This document shows, piece by piece, positions 56,682-64,000 of a stretch of DNA of 64,000 bases; position 1 is the stretch's first letter; each line of letters begins with the position of its first letter. The stretch is from Coptis chinensis (lineage: Eukaryota > Streptophyta > Magnoliopsida > Ranunculales > Ranunculaceae), in NCBI GenBank assembly GCA_015680905.1, contig CM027385.1:20528501-20592500 (forward strand), given 5' to 3'. The notes under the pieces are model-generated. The model worked only from the letters and a program-made list of their open reading frames with translations. It had not been told where the DNA came from and made no database searches. A program made the translations under genes and the position numbers.

Positions 56682-58056
56682 TGATAAATGTAAAATGAAT
56701 AGTCTACCTACGAAATGAGTGATGAATTCACAACGTAACTAAACTAACAACTATTTTGATGCTTATTTATCAAAGATATTTTCTACTCTCAATCCTATGA
56801 GATATAGTGGAGTAGAGTGATTCGTTCCACTCTTAGTCCTTCCCGTGATGCTTGTTTTCTAGTCTCAATACTCTACTTAAAGTCAATGAGAGCTTTTACT
56901 TAAAAGGGACTAGACTACGATGCAACTACCCACCTAAATGCACTAGTCGGTTATCGAATACTAAGGGAATGCTACGTTGATTCGATGTTAAGGAGTTAGA
57001 GGGGATTGATTCCACCTTAACTCAACTTAATCCACTAGCGGCGAAGTCGTAATCCGAATTGAACTGCTAAGCGGAAACAATCGGTTCTTCCTAATCCCTA
57101 ACTACACATGGCATTTCTACCAATTAATAATTAGCATGTGAACGATTAAACCCATTCTCATGGTGAACTAAACGTTTCTAGAGTGGAAAGGAAACTACGA
57201 CAATCTCCGATAATTGGAATCAAGCTTTCATCAAGGTTTCTCAACCCCCTCTAATGGAGGTTTAGCCTTGAATCATTCCGCAATCATTTCCATTTAAATT
57301 TAAACTAAACATAATATAAAGCATTGAAATTTACTTAATGAAACAATAATGGAATCTAATTAATAACTAAGAATTGAATGATAACAAGAATTGAAATTAG
57401 ATCTAATAAATTGTAAATGACAAAAACGAAATTGAATAATAATAACTATTTATTTGTCTAATGAAATGAAGAACAAAGATTCAAAGGTTTTATCTAAACA
57501 AGGATTTGAAACTAATTAAATAAAACAATTAAATCTAGATCTAGAAGCTATTCTAATGGCTACTTTCTATTCTAAGCTATCTACCTAACCTAACTGCCAT
57601 TAACACTGAGTTAAGCTTTTGTTCTTATACATTCAGATCCAAAAATCGTGCATGGGCTTGGAGCCATGTTTTGGGCCGAGAATCAGGCCCAAAACCCAAT
57701 TCTTTCAGTCCAAAAAGGCCTCTTCAGCTGCAGTTGGCTTCCACAGACTTTTCGTCCACTTCTGCTCCTCTGATTGGGTCAAGGCTTGGACCATTGCAAA
57801 GCTCTTTCCGAGACGGTCGTTTTGACATAAGGTAGGCCTCATTCCGAGGTCTAAGTCCAAAGATATGGCATTCGGAAGTTCTGCTGACTTTTGCTCCTTT
57901 ATCTCGCTAAAGTGGCATATTTCTGCACATAATGGACTTTGAAGCCTGAAATGCATAAAAACACGTAATCAGTATTAACTCTTACTTATTATTCACATAA
58001 TTGGTCTAACAGTATGATTATTAAGGGGTTAAAACTACAGTTTTGGGCTCTTATCA
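56682..58056 (-). repeat. 3' LTR of Athila element A2 (1375 bp)
   Basis: Ends TGATAAGAGCCC (read minus from 58056), with its other end at TGATAAATGTAAAATG. Similar to the element A1 LTRs but about 60-100 bp longer and more diverged. It contains the family blocks CGTGCATGGGCTTGGAGCC and CGAGACGGTCGTTTTGACAT. Confidence 0.92.
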
Positions 58057-60099
58057 AACCACCCCAAAACGAAGATTTTGCTTGTCCTCAAGCAAAGATG
58101 AGAAATTAGAATAAGTGACCAAAAATGGAGTTCTAACTACTCTCGTTTAAGCTGAGTCGCGATTGCATTGACCATATGCAACAAGGCCTTAAACCACTAG
58201 GAATTCCCTAGTGGACGAGTTATAACCTCGTGAGAGTTTTCCAAAACAAGGTACTCACAAACTTCATCTATACTACAACGACTAAGAAAATAAAACTATT
58301 GTTCCTTATTCATGCTCCCAATTATCTATACATCTCACTAGCTATGAACAAGAATAACCAAGTCAAAAACCTAAGTTAATATATGCATAATAATCTATCA
58401 TCTACAATAAACATATACACCATGAGTAGTACTATAAAATGTTTAGCAGGTTTGTTTCTCGAACTTCGAATAAGCGTCCTTAAGTAGGTTCTCACAATAA
58501 TAGTCAAGAAACAACACTCTGATTTTTCCACTCAAGTTTCGCTACTCCAGTGTGCAGTGGGCACACTTTACCTTACAATCTCAATGACACACAAGGAAGC
58601 TGGAGTCGATCAAACACATCTACCACTTACTATCACACTAACCTATTCCTAACTGAGCTAGAGGTCTTTATTAGGTGTTGCGGGGATTAGGAGATGGTTT
58701 AAGAATGAAGGAAATGGATATACAAAAGGACAAGTCTGAGATAATAGAGTCTTCATATTATATAACTTAGAGAAAACCTTGTTATTTTCTTTTGCTTCTA
58801 TACTTTGTTTTCATCCTTAGCCATATTTTTCTTTTTCTTTTCTTTGGCTTTTGACTCCCTTTTATTCTATTTTTGGAGTTTTTATTTATTTCTATATTTT
58901 TTTTTTTTTCTTGGATGGAAACTTCTTTTCTTTTTAAAACAACTACTAATTTTTTGTTTACCGCGAGGTTTTTCTCTTTTTCTTTCTTCCTCATTCTATT
59001 CTCAGACTTATTCTAAATTGGGTAGGTTGATTTATATTTATATTTTGTTTTGTTTTTGTAACAGGGTAAAGGAATTTTGGTTTATGAAAGGCTAAGGAAA
59101 GGCTCGGAGGGCTTACTAAGCGGAAAATAATTCATAGGTTTGAATTTTTGGCTATATCGATCCAAAGAGGGCCTAAATTCTCGCTTAGGATATGACATAG
59201 TGATCAAAGCAAGTGGACGTGTGATTTCTCTATCCGGATTTTACTTCTCCCTTGTGTCATTTCTCAAATGTTTTCGCTCATATAAGGCTTTTTAGGCTAT
59301 ATTCTCCACGAGATTTTTGTAGAATAAGTACTCTAGCCTAGATTTCAGAAACTTACTACTAACAATCATAGATACTCATGTAATATATTTATAGATAGAT
59401 GCAAAGATTATTACCTACATATTAACCTAAGTTTCTAACAATTATTCGATGCAAAAGCTCATTGAGACTTCTAGATTGTTAAGAGCATAGAGAAAGAAAA
59501 CAATACCAATATTCCTAAGTGTATAGCATAAACTTATTTATTTATATTTTTGAAATTTTTAACTTGAAAACAAATGCATATTATACATATCTATATCCTA
59601 ACAGATGTCTTAATTACACGAGTTTCTATGCCCCCCCCCAAACAAGAAGCATGCTTTGTCCTCAAAGCATTTAAATAAAGAGGGTAGGAAAAATACCATT
59701 GAAGCGCGTGAAATTCAAGAACATCTGTAAAACAAGGTTAGAACGTACTAATATAGGAAATAAAAACTGACACAACTCTATACGAGTTCTACCCATTATG
59801 GGGTTAACAGAATTAAATTGCTTGGGACATAAGCGGACACTAACGAGAAAATAAAACTTACCTCCACCCCCGTTATTCGTCATCTTCGTCATCCTCTACT
59901 TCTATAAAGAAGTGAGGCTCCTTCGCCCTGCCATGCTATGATAATTTGCCGGGCTTCACGCCATTTATCATCTATGGTTGCTAACCTATTAAGTGCCACT
60001 TGGTCCGATGGGGTGTAGGGTGCAACTTTGGTGAGGTTGTATCCGCCACCCTTGCCAAGTCATCATTGCGGAAAAGATCGAATAATACTATTGGTGGGT
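58057..60099 (-). other. 3' UTR of Athila element A2
   Basis: Non-coding, collinear with 33463-35380 of element A1, without the (TA)n expansion. It contains a nine-C run near 59632-59640. Confidence 0.8.
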
Positions 60100-60806
60100 C
60101 GCGACCGTGTCTACCGTAATCCAATCCGTGAAACGCGTGTACAAAAAAACAGGAAAGAAACATAGCATAATACGTGAAATTAGAGCGGGCATAAGAAGGT
60201 ACTTATGCCTCATGGTATGGGCTCGTGCTAAACTAGACATCAAAGTTAAGGGAAGATCATAGAACCGGCCCCCGTGGCTAAAGCAAGGAAAAACGCTGCA
60301 AGTGGCGCCATTCGCGAGAGAGAAAGCGCCATTCCCCTAATATGTTTAGCATAATCCAAAACATAACAGTTCCTATGTTCATGGGACGGGCTACCAAGGG
60401 CAACATTATAGTCCCCTTGGTCCTCAATACGAAAAAATGCCTGCCCATAAGCCTCGTGCAAAACTCATAAGTGTAGACATGCATATTATCGACCCAATAG
60501 CACCATGGGTCTTGTATCTCGGCCGGGCATAGCAAGTCCAAGAACAAATGCTAGCAAGAACCTGGTAATTTCCATTGGTTCTTCGTCAATGTTGATGGAG
60601 AACACTTGTTCTCCATCCGGTCTCTCAAAGAAAATGCAGTTATTATAAAAATAAGATGCAAGTGCTGGAGAATAAAGTTCAGCCGGTCTTACCATAAGAG
60701 GTTCCCAGCCAACATATGTGATCACCTCGCGAAACCAAGCACCGTAAGTAGTGCTTTGGAACAAATCTTCGAAAGACTGTTCCGGTATCAATGTTGGAGA
60801 TGTCAT
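60100..60806 (-). pseudogene. Athila accessory ORF B of element A2
   Basis: ATG at 60806 (MTSPTLIPEQSFEDLFQST), then WFREVITYVGWEPLM, FERPDGEQVFSINIDEEP and FLLAFVLGLAMP. Shifts near 60520 and 60440 break the frame. The following DNMHVYTYEF, RIEDQGDYNVALGSP and KYLLMPALISRIMLCFF match element A1 ORF B. Better preserved than the element A1 copy in its N-terminal 110 residues, with no stop there. Confidence 0.65.
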
Positions 60807-60879
60807 CTCAAAATTACGCTTTGGGATAGCTGCGAATGATCCGGATACTACGCGCGAAAAACTGGAAAATTTCTGGTCC

Positions 60880-61110
60880 ACGCAAGTCAGTAGCGCTGAA
60901 AGCGCTTCAACCAGTAGCCGAAGTCGCGCTCTTTTGTGTTTTGGAATTCCAAGAATTAGGGCTGAAGTCGCCGGCCAAGGAGCGCTGGCGCCGCTATTAG
61001 TATTTTGGAATTCCAGTGTTTTAGCGAGAGTCGCGCTTGACTTGGGCGCGCTGGCTCGACAAAATTTTTCTCGAAGTGTAGAGGCGCGAGCGCTAGGCCT
61101 TGAAGCGGGG
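60880..61110 (-). repeat. GC-rich leader of ORF B in element A2
   Basis: Holds AGCGCTGAAAGCGCTT, GTCGCGCTC, GGAGCGCTGGCGCCGC, GTCGCGCTTGACTTGGGCGC and a repeated TTTTGGAATTCCA spaced about 63 bp, at the place where element A1 has its four-motif array. Confidence 0.65.
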
Positions 61111-61649
61111 AGTTAGTTTTCTTGAAAATGAAGTCGAAGCGTGGGGATCGCGGGTGTGAAAGGTGAGTGATGGAGTTTAGGTGTAGTGTGAGTTGTGAGG
61201 ATAGTTTGTATCAAGTTTATATAGGTTTAAAGTTGCTAAAAGGATCGGAAAGTTGCCAAAACTAATTACGGCGGTTTCGAAATCCTAAAAATTTCCAAAC
61301 TTCAAAACGGAAACAACTCATATCCCCGGATTCTAATTCAAACCGAAAGTATCTTTTAGGTTGATTTTATGATAGAATGTACCTATTTAATCTAGATTTC
61401 ATCCTACAATGATACTTAATCATATTTCTGCCTAAACAACCATATTTTCACCTTGACTCCGCGAATTAATTCTAATACGAGGGTTATACAAAAATAATGC
61501 TTGAATTGATAAAACCACCCCCAAACAAGTTGGGAAGGTGGGGTCAATATGAAACAACCATGCATAATGAAAATAAGCCCTTATATTAAAATTTCATTTG
61601 GAGTACCACTACAATATTCAAATTACGGAAATAAAAATTACATTACAAT
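61111..61649 (-). other. Spacer between accessory ORFs of element A2
   Basis: AT-rich, no ORF, collinear with about 36480-37050 of element A1. Confidence 0.5.
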
Positions 61650-62893
61650 AAAAAACAACAAAAGTAAATAAAACAACAAAAGTAAATAACACAACAAAAG
61701 TAAATAAAATAACAACCACTATCAATCCTCGGACTCTCTAAACAACTGCCACGGTGGCGGAGGGCACACTCTCTAGTGGTGGCTCCCGGACTCCGAGAAG
61801 TCCAGCCAGCGAGCCGTCCTTTCGCCGACGACGATGCCTGCGTAGTAGCGTGTGTCCTCGGCGAAGTCAGTGATGAGGGTGGGAAGCGTGCAAGCATATC
61901 CACTCTAAACCGGCTTGGCTTCCATCTCGCCCCTGCTCCCCCATCTCTCATCCTCTCTCGGGGTGCGGAGCTCGAAGTTGTGATGAATAGTCGCATGTCG
62001 AGTCCCCGAGGTCTGCACAGATAGTGTTTAGGAACGATGCCCCTATGAAGCACAGCCATGCATTCCGCGATCGGACCAACACCTCTCGAGGGCATCTGCA
62101 TCAAAGCAGGTCAAGTCTTCCTCATCCTCGGGGCATCCTGCTGTCCCCGACCTCCTCTTCATTCCCAGCCCCCACCATCCTCTTCTTCTTCCTCTCTATC
62201 CTCCGCCCTCCTCCAAACTTGTTGGACACACTCCTATAGATACGCGTGTTCGGTGCGGGGTAATGTAAATCCTCTCGGGGCGCCGGAGCTGCTTTCATCT
62301 TCAAACATGATCTTGGTGATTAACACGGAAGAGGTGCCAAAGACCTTTCGACCCCCGACGATCATGCTTTCGGCCAAAACTCCATGATACAGAAATCGTA
62401 TTCTCTGGAGTACCCATAACACGGAGGCAGGTCGGACCGATGTCAATCGATCTTGTCCTTCCCTAGGACATTCCGACCAATCCACCGGGTCAGTAGCCGG
62501 TGGGTTGGTCCCGAGGGATGCTGGCGAACACAATGGGAGTTTGTATTGTAGCTCCCATTGATGACAGTCAGGCCCATCAATGGCTCTACCCCGTCAAAAC
62601 GGGGCTCCTGTAAAGTGGCCTCCAGATGGATTCTAGGCGGAATGCCTAGAATCTCGGTAACCAACGACCCCAATGGTCAACTCCCTTCTCTTCTTCCTTA
62701 CCATCACAAAAATCCTACTCCCCTCCAACTCCCTGGTGTTGTAGAACCGTCGGACCAAGTCTTCATGGTAGAAGGCTTCGGTCGTGTACCAGAGACTATT
62801 CCAGTCTCTACTAGCCATTTCGTCACCGTAAAACGGAGCGAAATGGTCGGCAGTGAAAACTTGCTCCGGTATGATTCGGCGTTGTTGAGCCAT
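61650..62893 (-). pseudogene. Athila accessory ORF A of element A2
   Basis: ATG at 62893 (MAQQRRIIPEQVFTADHFAP), then YGDEMASRDWNSLWYTTEAF, YHEDLVRRFYNTRELEGSR and RIFVMVRKKRRELTIG. A shift near 62660 leads to VTEILGIPPRIHLEA and HRLLTRWIGRNVLG, another near 62450 to IRFLYHGVLAESMIVGGRKVF, and a further one near 62250 to the Ser/Arg-rich tail ending about 61650. The GC content is clearly higher than in element A1, with intact CpG sites, so this copy may have decayed less by deamination. Confidence 0.65.
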
Positions 62894-64000
62894 TTGAAGT
62901 TTGAATACGGTTTGGGGTTTGTAGAGGGTGTGGTAGTGGTGGTTTAACTTGACCGACTGAAAACAAACAGGTGGTGGTGGCGGTGGTGGTGGCGCGACAC
63001 CAAATTTTGAATTTTTGGTGGTTTTGTTGGGTTAAATTGGTGGAGGTGGTTTGGTTTTAGTTTTAGAAGAGATTTAGCTTGGAAATTTGATGGTTGGCGT
63101 GAGTTTATGGTATTTCTTTTTAATTTTTATTTTTGTTAGGGTTTTGAGCTTTGTTAATGGTGGAATGGAGTGGAAAAAACGATGAACTGTTGCTGAGAAT
63201 GTAAGGGCGCGAGCGCGCTGGTCGTGGGCGCGGGTTGGGCGCGGGTTGGGCCCAAGCCCAAAATCGAAATTTTTGATTTTTTCGATTTTTTTTCGCGAAC
63301 TTCAAATCAAAATTCCCGCTTCGTTACCGGTCCGATTTTTGCGAATGAGATATGGAAATGATCAGGAGAGAATTTCCTATCCAATGATCCATAAAACACT
63401 CTATTCCGACTTCAGATGACATACGAGATAGTGGAAAACGCCTCGAAGTGCGTGCATGACGTAAGTTATGCGAACGAATGAACTCTAAATTAATAGATTA
63501 TGTCAATCCGAAATTAAATAATACAATAAAACGGCCTAAGCAACTGTAATGGGACATAAACATTTAGTACGGAAACACGAACACCCCACCCCCAAACAAA
63601 TTTTTACAACGAAGCTTAGAAAATTTGTTTTTAGTAGTGGGTCTTTTAAAGTTAGATTCCCGAGACTTCCTAGATTACTATGTTTATTTTTATTTTATTT
63701 TTTTATTTTTATTTTATTTTTAGAAGGAAAAAACGATAAGCAATAAAGACATAATTCACACCATAGAGAAACATGACTCAAAAAATCCGAGAAAAACATG
63801 CAAGAGTGGAAAACGTGAACTATGTGAACCGTGGACTTAGGATCCGGTACTTACAGCCACACACTCCATAGGGAGGGCCGGTTACCTTAATGGTGCACTC
63901 ACCAATATATTAAAGTGAAAGGAAGTGCACCAAACACAGAAATTGAGTCGTTTATAGTCGATATACGAGACTTTATCTAAAACATATGTATGAACATGAA
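62894..64000 (-). other. Spacer and GC-rich leader upstream of ORF A in element A2
   Basis: GTAAGGGCGCGAGCGCGCTG at 63201-63220 and two GGGCGCGGGTTGG copies at about 63226-63250 lie where element A1 has its ORF A motif pair. The rest is AT-rich spacer aligned with 38321-39170. The window ends inside it. Confidence 0.6.

Larger units (their letters stand above)
56682..64000 (-). mobile_element. Athila element A2, 3' part (5' part beyond the window)
   Basis: The LTR at 56682-58056 has its inner edge on the right, followed by the same purine tract, 3' UTR and accessory ORFs as element A1 in the same minus orientation. 58057-64000 aligns collinearly with about 33463-39170. The window ends just before integrase. 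TTCGC at 56677-56681 is the predicted target duplication. Confidence 0.92.

Noticed and set aside
60606..61116. Plus-strand ORFs across the ORF B leader of element A2
   Set aside because: Opposite to the accessory ORF and built on its GC-rich leader. No domain or homologue in element A1.

Overview
This is a stretch of plant nuclear DNA, probably from a eudicot. It is built mostly of nested, decayed LTR retrotransposons: Ty3/gypsy Tat and Athila lineages, Ty1/copia elements primed by initiator tRNA-Met, a TRIM-like element and a TIR DNA transposon. Host-derived sequence is limited to the 3' portion of an SBT5.3/AIR3-like subtilase gene with plant GT-AG introns, a truncated EBP2-like fragment and an RNase H-like scrap. 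The species cannot be named from the sequence.

Layout. 1-10449: Tat-lineage element lacking only most of its 5' LTR. Its gag-pol is inactivated. A 178-bp tandem array follows the integrase, and then a spliced gene on the opposite strand. 11235-12392: TIR element with a 7-bp target duplication. About 12640-13105 and 18696-18900: a decayed Tat-like gag/protease, split by copia element 1 (13106-18695, target duplication TTCAT/TCCAT). 19033-24214: copia element 2, with 395-bp LTRs about 5% diverged and no matching target duplication. 24870-26945: four subtilase exons carrying catalytic His, Asn and Ser but not the first catalytic Asp. 28945-29358 (-): truncated EBP2 homologue. 30398-31065: TRIM-like element (-). 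32187-47897 (-): Athila element 1, with identical TGGGA duplications, which splits an uncharacterised spliced ORF and itself carries a solo Athila LTR (41365-42689, opposite strand) in its reverse transcriptase. 47903-50560: a head-to-head pair of related LTR arms around an Athila 3'-UTR fragment. About 51780-53096: a copia-type LTR. 53469-54837 (+): a third Athila-like gag. 56682-64000 (-): the 3' part of Athila element 2, running off the window.

How the parts work together. Each retroelement has or had the usual order of LTR promoter, tRNA primer site, gag, protease and polymerase domains, polypurine tract and 3' LTR. None can make a full protein now. Many in-frame stops can be explained by C-to-T changes on one strand or the other, as expected of old methylated copies. 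The most interesting content is extra to gag-pol: the intron-containing antisense gene of the Tat element, which has a globular N-terminus and a coiled-coil C-terminus; two Athila accessory ORFs that look like diverged relatives of each other; and a GC-rich, hairpin-capable motif repeated in the leaders of Athila ORFs and, unexpectedly, in the promoter half of an unrelated copia LTR.

Coordinates of decayed domains are approximate where stops and frameshifts blur the ends. All identifications come from reading motifs, not from database searches.
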